Positions 23,655-35,570 of a stretch of DNA of 64,000 nucleotides are shown here, piece by piece. The DNA is taken from positions 2,976,001 through 3,040,000 of the forward strand of contig JAJQJQ010000021.1 in NCBI GenBank assembly GCA_028622995.1, read 5' to 3'. Numbering within the stretch: the first letter of the stretch is position 1; every line of letters starts with the position of its first letter. A program made the position numbers and the translations under genes. The notes beneath the pieces are model-generated. The model was not told the origin of the DNA and did not search any database. It saw only the letters and a program-made list of their open reading frames with translations. This DNA is from Panagrolaimus kolymaensis (lineage: Eukaryota; Nematoda; Chromadorea; Rhabditida; Panagrolaimidae).

Positions 23655-25628
23655 TTTCGAAGAAAGGTTATTTATATTTTTTATTGCAGCATCATAATTA
23701 GTGACACCATATTCCAAAAATTCAAAGTTTAAAAGCAGACAACTCTAATAATTTTTTTTTATTTATTTTAATGCAAAATATTTTAAACCTGTAGATTTTA
23801 TTGTTCAAACCATTTCCATCGAAGAAAGGTTATTAATATTTTTTGTTCGAGCATCACAATTAGTGACACAATATTCCAAAAATTCAAAGTGTAAAAGCAG
23901 ACAACTCAAATAAATTTTTTTTATTAAAAACAAGCAAAATATTTTAAACCTGCAGATTTTGGTGTTCAAACAATTTCCATCGAAGAAAGGTTATTAATAT
24001 TTTTTGTTCGAGCATCTCAATTAGTGACACAATATTCCAAAAATTCAAAGTGTAAAAGCAGACAACTCAAATAATTTTTTTTATTAAAAACAAGAAATAA
24101 ATTTTAAACCTGTTTATTTTGGTGTTCAAACCATTTTTTTCGAAGAAAGGTTATTAATATTTTTTATTGCAGCATCATAATTAGTGACACCATATTCCAA
24201 AAATTCAAAGTGTAAAAGCAGACAACTCTAATAATTTTTTTTTATTTATTTTAATGCAAAATATTTTAAACCTGTTAATTTTGGTGTTCAAACCATTTTC
24301 TTCGAAGAAAGGTTATTAATATTTTTTATTGCAGCATCATAATAAGTGACACCATATTCCAAAAATTCAAAGTGTAAAAGCAGACAACTCTAATAATTTT
24401 TTTTATTTATTTTAATGCAAATTATTTTAAACCTGTTTATTTTGGTGTTCAAACCATTTTCTTCGAAGAAAGGTTATTAATATTTTTTATTGCAGCATCA
24501 TAATTAGTGACACCATATTCCAAAAATTCAAAGTGTCAAAGCAGACAACTCAAATAAATTTTTTTATTTATTTTAATGCAAATTATTTTAAACCTGTTTA
24601 TTTTGGTGTTCAAACCATTTTCTTCGAAGAAAGGTTATTTATATTTTTTATTGCAGCATCAAAATTAGTGACACCATATTCCAAAAATTCAAAGTGTCAA
24701 AGCAGACAACTCAAATAAATTTTTTTATTTATTTTAATGCAAATTATTTTAAACCTGTTTATTTTGGTGTTCAAACCATTTTCTTCGAAGAAAGGTTATT
24801 AATATTTTTTATTGCAGCATCATAATTAGTGACACCATATTCCAAAAATTCAAAGTGTCAAAGCAGACAACTCAAATAAATTTTTTTATTTATTTTAATG
24901 CAAAATATTTTAAACATGTTAATATTGGTGTTCAAACCATTTTCTTCGAAGAAAGTTTATTTATATTTTTTATTGCAGCATCATAATTAGTGACACCATA
25001 TTCCAAAAATTCAAAGTGTAAAAGCAGACAACTCAAATAAATTTTTTTTATTAAAAACAAGCAAAATATTTTAAACCTGCAGATTTTGGTGTTCAAACAA
25101 TTTCCATCGAAGAAAGGTTATTAATATTTTTTGTTCGAGCATCTCAATTAGTGACACCATATTCCAAAAATTCAAAGTGTAAAAACAGACAACTCAAATA
25201 ATTTTTTTTTATTAAAAACAAGCAATAAATTTTAAACCTGTTTATTTTTGTGTTCAAACCATTTTTTTCGAAGAAAGGTTATTAATATTTTTTGTTCGAG
25301 CATCACAATTAGTGAAACCATATTCCAAAAATTCAAAGTGTAAAAACAGACAACTCAAATAAATTTTTTTTATTAAATACAAGCAATAAATTTTAAACCT
25401 GTTGATTTTGGTGTTCAAACCATTTTTTTCGAAGAAAGGTTATTAATATTTTTTGTTCGAGCATCACAATTAGTGACACCATATTCCAAAAATTCAAAGT
25501 GTAAAAACAGACAACTCAAATAATTTTTTTTTATTAAATACAAGCAATAAATTTTAAACCTGTTGATTTTGGTGTTCAAACCATTTTTTTCGAAGAAAGG
25601 TTATTAATATTTTTTGTTCGAGCATCAC
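23655..25628 (+). repeat. Array neighbourhood 5: ACAAGCAAAATA linkers, first TGTTCGAG monomers, GTCAAAGC B monomers
   Basis: This is where the TGTTCGAGCATC version of the conserved part first appears (about 23840), replacing TTGCAGCATC and adding a second CpG. It always accompanies an altered palindrome, either CCATCGAAG or TTTTTTCGAAG. Some copies also have GACACAATATTCC. Three B-like monomers with GCAAATTATTTTAAACCTGTTTATT and GTGTCAAAGCAG follow (about 24400-24890), then one with AAACATGTTAATATTGG. Monomers with AATACAAGCAATAAA linkers begin near 25370. A 61-codon frame starting with GTG at 24533 is a by-product of the repeat. Confidence 0.8.
25451..25480 (+). other. Representative TGTTCGAG variant of the monomer (second CpG)
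   Basis: In this monomer TTTTATTGCAGCATCATAAT is replaced by a TTTTGTTCGAGCATCACAAT version, which creates a second TTCGA and CpG about 35 bp downstream of the palindrome. The change involves several adjacent bases and recurs as a unit in many monomers between about 23840 and 55320. It is therefore an inherited block variant and not random drift. It is found with TTTTTTCGAAG or CCATCGAAG, never, in the copies I checked, with the intact 14 bp palindrome. Confidence 0.8.
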
Positions 25629-26650
25629 AATTAGTGACACCATATTCCAAAAATTCAAAGTGTTAAAACAGACAACTCAAATAAATTTTTTTTATTAAAA
25701 ACAAGCAAAATATTTTAAACCTGCAGATTTTGGTGTTCAAACAATTTCCATCGAAGAAAGGTTATTAATATTTTTTATTGCATCATCATAATTAGTGACA
25801 CCATATTCCAAAAATTCAAAGTGTAAAAGCAGACAACTCAAATAATTTTTTTTTATTAAATACAAGAAATAAATTTTAAACCTGTTGATTTTGGTGTTCA
25901 AACCATTTTCTTCGAAGAAAAGTTATTAATATTTTTTATTGCAGCATCATAATTAGTGACACCATATTCCAAAAATTCAAAGTGTAAAAGCAGACAACTC
26001 AAATAATTTTTTTTTATTAAATACAAGAAATAAATTTTAAACCTGTTGATTTTGGTGTTCAAACCATTTTCTTCGAAGAAAAGTTATTAATATTTTTTAT
26101 TGCAGCATCATAATTAGTGACACCATATTCCAAAAATTCAAAGTGTTAAAACAGACAACTCAAATAAATTTTTTTTATTAAAAACAAGCAAAATATTTTA
26201 AACCTGCAGATTTTGGTGTTCAAACAATTTCCATCGAAGAAAGGTTATTAATATTTTTTATTGCATCATCATAATTAGTGACACCATATTCCAAAAATTC
26301 AAAGTGTAAAAGCAGACAACTCAAATAATTTTTTTTTATTAAATACAAGAAATAAATTTTAAACCTGTTGATTTTGGTGTTCAAACCATTTTCTTCGAAG
26401 AAAAGTTATTAATATTTTTTATTGCAGCATCATAATTAGTGACACCATATTCCAAAAATTCAAAGTGTAAAAGCAGACAACTCAAATAATTTTTTTTTAT
26501 TAAATACAAGAAATAAATTTTAAACCTGTTGATTTTGGTGTTCAAACCATTTTCTTCGAAGAAAAGTTATTAATATTTTTTATTGCAGCATCATAATTAG
26601 TGACACCATATTCCAAAAATTCAAAGTGTTAAAACAGACAACTCAAATAA
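25629..26650 (+). repeat. Trimer tandem duplication (unit 483 bp, two copies)
   Basis: Copies at 25629-26167 and 26112-26650 match at a 483 bp offset. The trimer is an ACAAGCAAAATATTTT monomer with CTGCAG, CCATCGAAG and TTGCATCATC (25781 and 26264), then two AATACAAGAAATAAA monomers with GAAGAAAAGTT, the second ending GTGTTAAAAC. The left limit is CATCAC versus CATCAT (25628 and 26111). The right limit is CAAATAAA versus CAAATAAT (26168 and 26651). A further AATACAAGAAATAAA monomer follows. Confidence 0.83.
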
Positions 26651-26865
26651 TTTTTTTTTATTAAATACAAGAAATAAATTTTAAACCTGTTGATTTTGGT
26701 GTTCAAACCATTTTCTTCGAAGAAAAGTTATTAATATTTTTTATTGCAGCATCATAATTAGTGACACCATATTCCAAAAATTCAAAGTGTAAAAGCAGAC
26801 AACTCAAATAATTTTTTTTTATTTATTTTAATGCAAAATATTTTAAACCTGTTAATTTTGGTGTT

Positions 26866-29011
26866 CAAATCATTTTCTTCGAAGAAAGGTTATTAATATT
26901 TTTTATTGCAGCATCATAATTAGTGACACCATATTCCAAAAATTCAAAGTGTAAAAGCAGACAACTCTAATAATTTTTTTTTATTTATTTTAATGCAAAA
27001 TATTTTAAACCTGTTAATTTTGGTGTTCAAACCATTTTCTTCGAAGAAAGGTTATTAATATTTTTTATTGAAGCATCATAATAAGTGACACCATATACCA
27101 AAAATTCAAAGTGTAAAAGCAGACAACTCTAATAATTTTTTTTTATTTATTTTAATGCAAAATATTTTAAACCTGTTGATTTTGGTGTTCAAACCATTTT
27201 CTTCGAAGAAAGGTTATTAATATTTTTTATTGCAGCATCATAATTAGTGTCACCATATTCCAAAAATTCAATGTGTAAAAGCAGACAACTCAAATAATTT
27301 TTTTTTATTAAAAACAATCAATAAATTTTAAACCTGCAGATTTTGGTGTTCAAACCATTTTCTTCGAAGAAAGGTTATTAATATTTTTTATTGCAGCATC
27401 ATAATTAGTGACACCATATTCCAAAAATTCAAAGTGTAAAAGCAGACAACTCAAATAATTTTTTTTTATTTATTTTAATGCAAAATATTTTAAACCTGTT
27501 AATTTTGGTGTTCAAACCATTTTCTTCGAAGAAAGGTTATTAATATTTTTTATAGCAGCATCATAATTAGTGACACCATATTCCAAAAATTCAAAGTGTA
27601 AAAGCAGACAACTCTAATAATTTTTTTTTATTTATTTTAATGCAAAATATTTTAAACCTGTTAATTTTGGTGTTCAAACCATTTTCTTCGAAGAAAGGTT
27701 ATTAATATTTTTTATTGAAGCATCATAATAAGTGACACCATATACCAAAAATTCAAAGTGTAAAAGCAGACAACTCTAATAATTTTTTTTTATTTATTTT
27801 AATGCAAAATATTTTAAACCTGTTGATTTTGGTGTTCAAACCATTTTCTTCGAAGAAAGGTTATTAATATTTTTTATTGCAGCATCATAATTAGTGTCAC
27901 CATATTCCAAAAATTCAATGTGTAAAAGCAGACAACTCAAATAATTTTTTTTTATTAAAAACAATCAATAAATTTTAAACCTGCAGATTTTGGTGTTCAA
28001 ACCATTTTCTTCGAAGAAAGGTTATTAATATTTTTTATTGCAGCATCATAATTAGTGACACCATATTCCAAAAATTCAAAGTGTAAAAGCAGACAACTCA
28101 AATAATTTTTTTTTATTTATTTTAATGCAAAATATTTTAAACCTGTTAATTTTGGTGTTCAAATCATTTTCTTCGAAGAAAGGTTATTAATATTTTTTAT
28201 TGCAGCATCATAATTAGTGACACCATATTCCAAAAATTCAAAGTGTAAAAGCAGACAACTCTAATAATTTTTTTTTATTTATTTTAATGCAAAATATTTT
28301 AAACCTGTTAATTTTGGTGTTCAAACCATTTTCTTCGAAGAAAGGTTATTAATATTTTTTATTGAAGCATCATAATAAGTGACACCATATACCAAAAATT
28401 CAAAGTGTAAAAGCAGACAACTCTAATAATTTTTTTTTATTTATTTTAATGCAAAATATTTTAAACCTGTTGATTTTGGTGTTCAAACCATTTTCTTCGA
28501 AGAAAGGTTATTAATATTTTTTATTGCAGCATCATAATTAGTGTCACCATATTCCAAAAATTCAATGTGTAAAAGCAGACAACTCAAATAATTTTTTTTT
28601 ATTAAAAACAATCAATAAATTTTAAACCTGCAGATTTTGGTGTTCAAACCATTTTCTTCGAAGAAAGGTTATTAATATTTTTTATTGCAGCATCATAATT
28701 AGTGACACCATATTCCAAAAATTCAAAGTGTAAAAGCAGACAACTCAAATAATTTTTTTTTATTTATTTTAATGCAAAATATTTTAAACCTGTTAATTTT
28801 GGTGTTCAAACCATTTTCTTCGAAGAAAGGTTATTAATAATTTTTATTGCAGCATCATAATTAGTGACACCATATTCCAAAAATTCAAAGTGTAAAAGCA
28901 GACAACTCTAATAATTTTTTTTTATTTATTTTAATGCAAAATATTTTAAACCTGTTAATTTTGGTGTTCAAACCATTTTCTTCGAAGAAAGGTTATTAAT
29001 ATTTTTTATTG
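26866..29011 (+). repeat. Tetramer higher-order repeat (unit 647 bp, just over three copies)
   Basis: Four monomers repeat as a unit: B with CTGTTA and CTCTAATAA; B with CTGTTA, TATTGAAGCATC, AATAAGTG and CATATACC; B with CTGTTG, AGTGTCACC and CAATGTG; and A with CTGCAG and CAAACC. TTGAAGC occurs at 27071, 27718 and 28365, exactly 647 bp apart. The second unit has TATAGCAGC where the others have TATTGCAGC, and the first and third share CAAATC where the second has CAAACC. A fourth unit starts with TTAATAATTTTT and ends where TTGCAGC at 29012 replaces TTGAAGC. This is the clearest multi-copy higher-order repeat in the window. Confidence 0.88.
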
Positions 29012-31909
29012 CAGCATCATAATTAGTGACACCATATTCCAAAAATTCAATGTGTAAAAGCAGACAACTCAAATAATTTTTTTTTATTAAAAACAAGCAA
29101 TAAATTTTAAACCTGTTGATTTTGGTGTTCAAACCATTTTCTTCGAAGAAAGGTTATTAATTTTTTTTATTGCAGCATCATAATTAGTGACACCATATTC
29201 CAAAAATTCAAAGTGTAAAAGCAGACAACTCAAATAATTTTTTTTTATTTATTTTAATGCAAAATATTTTAAACCTGTTGATTTTGGTGTTCAAACCATT
29301 TTCTTCGAAAAAGGTTATTAATATTTATTATTGCAGCATCATAATTAGTGACACCATATTCCAAAAATTCAAAGTGTAAAAGCAGACAACTCAAATAATT
29401 TTTTTTTATTTATTTTAATGCAAAATATTTTAAACCTGTTGATTTTGGTGTTCAAACCATTTTCTTCGAAAAAGGTTATTAATATTTATTATTGCAGCAT
29501 CATAATTAGTGACACCATATTCCAAAAATTCAAAGTGTAAAAGCAGACAACTCAAATAATTTTTTTTTATTTATTTTAATGCAAAATATTTTAAACCTGT
29601 TAATTTTGGTGTTCAAACCATTTTCTTCGAAGAAAGGTTATTAATATTTTTTATTGCAGCATCATAATTAGTGACACCATATTCCAAAAATTCAAAGTGT
29701 AAAAGCAGACAACTCAAATAATTTTTTTTTATTTATTTTAATGCAAAATATTTTAAACCTGTTGATTTTGGTGTTCAAACCATTTTCTTCGAAGAAAGGT
29801 TATTAATATTTTTTATTGCAGCATCATAATTAGTGACACCATATTCCAAAAATTCAAAGTGTAAAAGCAGACAACTCAAATAATTTTTTTTTATTTATTT
29901 TAATGCAAAATATTTTAAACCTGTTGATTTTGGTGTTCAAACCATTTTCTTCGAAGAAAGGTTATTAATATTTTTTATTGCAGCATCATAATTAGTGACA
30001 CCATATTCCAAAAATTCAAAGTGTAAAAGCAGACAACTCAAATAATTTTTTTTTATTTATTTTAATGCAAAATATTTTAAACCTGTTGATTTTGGTGTTC
30101 AAACCATTTTCTTCGAAAAAGGTTATTAATATTTATTATTGCAGCATCATAATTAGTGACACCATATTCCAAAAATTCAAAGTGTAAAAGCAGACAACTC
30201 AAATAATTTTTTTTTATTAAAAACAATCAATAAATTTTAAACCTGTTGATTTTGGTGTTCAAACTATTTTCTTCGAAGAAAGGTTATTAATATTTTTTAT
30301 TGCAGCATCATAATTAGTGACACCATATTCCAAAAATTCAAAGTGTAAAAGCAGACAACTCAAATAATTTTTTTTTATTTATTTTAATGCAAAATATTTT
30401 AAACCTGTTGATTTTGGTGTTCAAACCATTTTCTTCGAAAAAGGTTATTAATATTTATTATTGCAGCATCATAATTAGTGACACCATATTCCAAAAATTC
30501 AAAGTGTAAAAGCAGACAACTCAAATAATTTTTTTTTATTTATTTTAATGCAAAATATTTTAAACCTGTTAATTTTGGTGTTCAAACCATTTTCTTCGAA
30601 AAAGGTTATTAATATTTATTATTGCAGCATCATAATTAGTGACACCATATTCCAAAAATTCAAAGTGTAAAAGCAGACAACTCAAATAATTTTTTTTTAT
30701 TAAAAACAATCAATAAATTTTAAACCTGTTGATTTTGGTGTTCAAACCATTTTCTTCGAAGAAAGGTTATTAATTTTTTTTATTGCAGCATCATAATTAG
30801 TGACACCATATTCCAAAAATTCAAAGTGTAAAAGCAGACAACTCAAATAATTTTTTTTTATTTATTTTAATGCAAAATATTTTAAACCTGTTGATTTTGG
30901 TGTTCAAACCATTTTCTTCGAAAAAGGTTATTAATATTTATTATTGCAGCATCATAATTAGTGACACCATATTCCAAAAATTCAAAGTGTAAAAGCAGAC
31001 AACTCAAATAATTTTTTTTTATTAAAAACAATCAATAAATTTTAAACCTGTTGATTTTGGTGTTCAAACCATTTTCTTCGAAGAAAGGTTATTAATTTTT
31101 TTTATTGCAGCATCATAATTAGTGACACCATATTCCAAAAATTCAAAGTGTAAAAGCAGACAACTCAAATAATTTTTTTTTATTTATTTTAATGCAAAAT
31201 ATTTTAAACCTGTTGATTTTGGTGTTCAAACCATTTTCTTCGAAAAAGGTTATTAATATTTATTATTGCAGCATCATAATTAGTGACACCATATTCCAAA
31301 AATTCAAAGTGTAAAAGCAGACAACTCAAATAATTTTTTTTTATTTATTTTAATGCAAAATATTTTAAACCTGTTAATTTTGGTGTTCAAACCATTTTCT
31401 TCGAAGAAAGGTTATTAATATTTTTTATTGCAGCATCATAATTAGTGACACCATATTCCAAAAATTCAAAGTGTAAAAGCAGACAACTCAAATAATTTTT
31501 TTTTATTTATTTTAATGCAAAATATTTTAAACCTGTTAATTTTGGTGTTCAAACCATTTTCTTCGAAGAAAGGTTATTAATAATTTTTATTGCAGCATCA
31601 TAATTAGTGACACCATATTCCAAAAATTCAAAGTGTAAAAGCAGACAACTCTAATAATTTTTTTTTATTTATTTTAATGCAAAATATTTTAAACCTGTTG
31701 ATTTTGGTGTTCTAACCATTTTCTTCGAAGAAAGGTTATTAATATTTTTTATTGCAGCATCATAATTAGTGACACCATATTCCAAAAATTCAAAGTGTAA
31801 AAGCAGACAACTCAAATAATTTTTTTTTATTTATTTTAATGCAAAATATTTTAAACCTGTTGATTTTGGTGTTCAAACCATTTTCTTCGAAAAAGGTTAT
31901 TAATATTTA
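29012..31909 (+). repeat. Array neighbourhood 7: palindrome-broken CGAAAAAGG monomers
   Basis: About 18 monomers, many with TTCTTCGAAAAAGG, a one-base deletion that breaks the right arm of the palindrome, always coupled with AATATTTATTATTG in place of AATATTTTTTATTG (first example 29301-29314). They alternate with A' monomers having TTAATTTTTTTTATT (about 29160, 30770 and 31093), so a dimer of about 322 bp recurs between 30690 and 31330. Unbroken B monomers occupy about 29570-30050. One monomer has CAAACTATTTTC near 30260. Confidence 0.82.
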
Positions 31910-32439
31910 TTATTGCAGCATCATAATTAGTGACACCATATTCCAAAAATTCAAAGTGTAAAAGCAGACAACTCAAATAATTTTTTTTTATTTATTTTAA
32001 TGCAAAATATTTTAAACCTGTTAATTTTGGTGTTCAAACCATTTTCTTCGAAGAAAGGTTATTAATAATTTTTATTGCAGCATCATAATTAGTGACACCA
32101 TATTCCAAAAATTCAAAGTGTAAAAGCAGACAACTCTAATAATTTTTTTTTATTTATTTTAATGCAAAATATTTTAAACCTGTTGATTTTGGTGTTCTAA
32201 CCATTTTCTTCGAAGAAAGGTTATTAATATTTTTTATTGCAGCATCATAATTAGTGACACCATATTCCAAAAATTCAATGTGTAAAAGCAGACAACTCAA
32301 ATAATTTTTTTTTATTAAAAACAAGCAATAAATTTTAAACCTGTTGATTTTGGTGTTCAAACCATTTTCTTCGAAGAAAGGTTATTAATATTTTTTATTG
32401 CAGCATCATAATTAGTGACACCATATTCCAAAAATTCAA
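31910..32439 (+). repeat. Dispersed duplicate, copy 2 (pair of 19969-20498)
   Basis: This is the second copy of the 530 bp stretch. GTGTTCTAACC also occurs one block upstream, at about 31707, in a monomer that is likewise preceded by TTAATAATTTTT and CTCTAATAA. The rare marker pair has therefore also been copied locally. Confidence 0.8.
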
Positions 32440-34720
32440 AGTGTAAAAGCAGACAACTCAAATAATTTTTTTTTATTTATTTTAATGCAAAATATTTTAA
32501 ACCTGTTAATTTTGGTGTTCAAACCATTTTCTTCGAAGAAAGGTTATTAATATTTTTTATTGCAGCATCATAATTAGTGTCACCATATTCCAAAAATTCA
32601 ATGTGTAAAAGCAGACAACTCAAATAATTTTTTTTTATTAAAAACAATCAATAAATTTTAAACCTGCAGATTTTGGTGTTCAAACCATTTTTTTCGAAGA
32701 GAGGTTATTTATATTTTTTATTGCAGCATCATAATTAGTGACACCATATTCCAAAAATTTAAAGTGTAAAAGCAGACAACTCAAATAATTTTTTTTATGA
32801 AAAACAATCAATAAATTTTAAACCTGCAGATTTTGCTGTTCAAACCATTTTTTTCGAAGAAAGGTTATTTATATTTTTTATTGCAGCATCATAATTAGTG
32901 ACACCATATTCCAAAAATTCAATTTCTCAAAGCTGACAACTCAAATAATTTTTTTTTATTAAAAACAATCAATAAATTTTAAACCTGCAGTTTTTGGTGT
33001 TCAAACCATTTTTTTCGAAGAAAGGTTATTTATATTTTTTATTGCAGCATCATAATTAGTGACACCATATACCAAAAATTCAATTTCTCAAAGCTGACAA
33101 CTCAAATAATTTTTTTTTATTAAAAACAATCAATAAATTTTAAACCTGCAGTTTTTGGTGTTCAAACCATTTTTTTCGAAGAAAGGTTATTTATATTTTT
33201 TATTGCAGCATCATAATTAGTGACACCATATACCAAAAATTCAATTTCTCAAATCTGACAACTCAAATAATTTTTTTTTATTAAAAACAATCAATAAATT
33301 TTAAACCTGCAGTTTTTGGTGTTCAAACCATTTTTTTCGAAGAAAGGTTATTTATATTTTTTAATGCAGCATCATAATTAGTGACACCATATTCCAAAAA
33401 TTCATAGTTTAAAAGCAGACAACTCAAATAATTTTTTTTAATTTATTTTAATGCAAAATATTTTAAACCTGTAGATTTTGGTGTTCAAACCATTTTTTTC
33501 GAAGAAAGGTTATTTATATTTTTTATTGCAGCATCATAATTAGTGACACCATATTCCAAAAATTCAAAGTTTAAAAGCAGACAACTCAAATAATTTTTTT
33601 TTATTTATTTTAATGCAAAATATTTTAAACCTGTAGATTTTGGTGTTCAAACCATTTTCTTCGAAGAAAGTTTATTTATATTTTTTATTGCAGCATCATA
33701 ATTAGTGACACCATATTCCAAAAATTCAAAGTGTAAAAGCAGACAACTCAAATAAATTTTTTTTATTAAAAACAAGCAAAATATTTTAAACCTGCAGATT
33801 TTGGTGTTCAAACCATTTTCTTCGAAGAAAGTTTATTTATATTTTTTATTGCAGCATCATAATTAGTGACACCATATTCCAAAAATTCAAAGTGTAAAAG
33901 CAGACAACTCAAATAAATTTTTTTTATTAAAAACAAGCAAAATATTTTAAACCTGTAGATTTTGGTGTTCAAACCATTTTCTTCGAAGAAAGTTTATTTA
34001 TATTTTTTATTGCAGCATCATAATTAGTGACACCATATTCCAAAAATTCAAAGTGTAAAAGCAGACAACTCAAATAAATTTTTTTTATTAAAAACAAGCA
34101 AAATATTTTAAACCTGCAGATTTTGGTGTTCAAACCATTTTTTTCGAAGAAAGGTTATTTATATTTTTTATTGCAGCATCATAATTAGTGACACAATATT
34201 CCAAAAATTCAAAGTGTAAAAGCAGACAACTCAAATAAATTTTTTTTATTAAAAACAAGCAAAATATTTTAAACCTGTAGATTTTGGTGTTCAAACCATT
34301 TTTTTCGAAGAAAGGTTATTTATATTTTTTATTGCAGCATCATAATTAGTGACACAATATTCCAAAAATTCAAAGTGTAAAAGCAGACAACTCAAATAAA
34401 TTTTTTTTATTAAAAACAAGCAAAATATTTTAAACCTGTAGATTTTGGTGTTCAAACCATTTTTTTCGAAGAAAGGTTATTTATATTTTTTATTGCAGCA
34501 TCATAATTAGTGACACCATATTCCAAAAATTCAAAGTGTAAAAGCAGACAACTCAAATAAATTTTTTTTATTAAAAACAAGCAAAATATTTTAAACCTGC
34601 AGATTTTGGTGTTCAAACCATTTTCTTCGAAGAAAGTTTATTTATATTTTTTATTGCAGCATCATAATTAGTGACACCATATTCCAAAAATTCAAAGTGT
34701 AAAAGCAGACAACTCAAATA
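32440..34720 (+). repeat. Array neighbourhood 8: TTTTTTCGAAG/TTATTTA monomers, then ACAAGCAAAATA monomers
   Basis: After one B monomer with AGTGTCACC come CTGCAG or CAGTTTTTGG A monomers with TTTTTTCGAAG and TTATTTATATT. One has GAAGAGAGG and another has ATGAAAAACAATC in the linker with TTTTGCTGTTC. Monomers with CAATTTCTCAAAGCTG follow. From about 33770 the linker ACAAGCAAAATATTTT with CTGCAG or CTGTAG dominates, with AAAGTTTATTTA or AAAGGTTATTTA and occasional GACACAATATTCC. The region contains the second copy of the 724 bp dispersed block. Confidence 0.8.
33257..33980 (+). repeat. Dispersed duplicate, copy 2 (pair of 22931-23654)
   Basis: This is the second copy of the 724 bp stretch. Here it follows three monomers with CAATTTCTCAAAGCTGAC or CAATTTCTCAAATCTGAC. 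It leads into a longer run of ACAAGCAAAATATTTT monomers (about 33770-34700) than at the first location, where fewer copies are found. Confidence 0.82.
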
Positions 34721-35570
34721 ATTTTTTTTATTAAAAACAAGAAATAAATTTTAAACCTGTTTATTTTGGTGTTCAAACCATTTTTTTCGAAGAAAGGTTA
34801 TTAATATTTTTTATTGCATCATCATAATTAGTGACACCATATTCCAAAAATTCAAAGTGTCAAAGCAGACAACTCAAATAATTTTTTTTTATTTATTTTA
34901 ATTCAAAATATTTTAAACCTGTTGATTTTGGTGTTCAAACCATTTTCTTCGAAGAAAGGTTATTAATATTTTTTATTGCAGCATCATAATTAGTGACACC
35001 ATATTCCAAAAATTCAAAGTGTAAAAGCAGACAACTCAAATAATTTTTTTTTATTTATTTTATTGCAAAATATTTTAAACATGTTAATTTTGGTGTTCAA
35101 ACCATTTTCTTCGAAGAAAGTTTATTTATATTTTTTATTGCAGCATCATAATTAGTGACACCATATTCCAAAAATTCAAAGTGTCAAAGCAGACAACTCA
35201 AATAAATTTTTTTATTTATTTTAATGCAAATTATTTTAAACCTGTTTATTTTGGTGTTCAAACCATTTTTTTCGAAGAAAGGTTATTAATATTTTTTATT
35301 GCATCATCATAATTAGTGACACCATATTCCAAAAATTCAAAGTGTCAAAGCAGACAACTCAAATAATTTTTTTTTATTTATTTTATTGCAAAATATTTTA
35401 AACATGTTAATTTTGGTGTTCAAACCATTTTCTTCGAAGAAAGTTTATTTATATTTTTTATTGCAGCATCATAATTAGTGACACCATATTCCAAAAATTC
35501 AAAGTGTAAAAGCAGACAACTCAAATAAATTTTTTTTATTAAAAACAAGCAAAATATTTTAAACCTGCAG

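Noticed and set aside
24533..24718. 61-codon forward open frame
   Set aside because: It starts at GTG within GTGTCAAAGC and reads across monomer junctions made open by the local AAATAAATTTTTTT variant. A GTG start is not expected in a eukaryotic nuclear gene.
32154..32360. Second copy of the 68-codon reverse-strand frame
   Set aside because: Same reason as above: a satellite by-product, useful only as evidence that the two blocks are identical.
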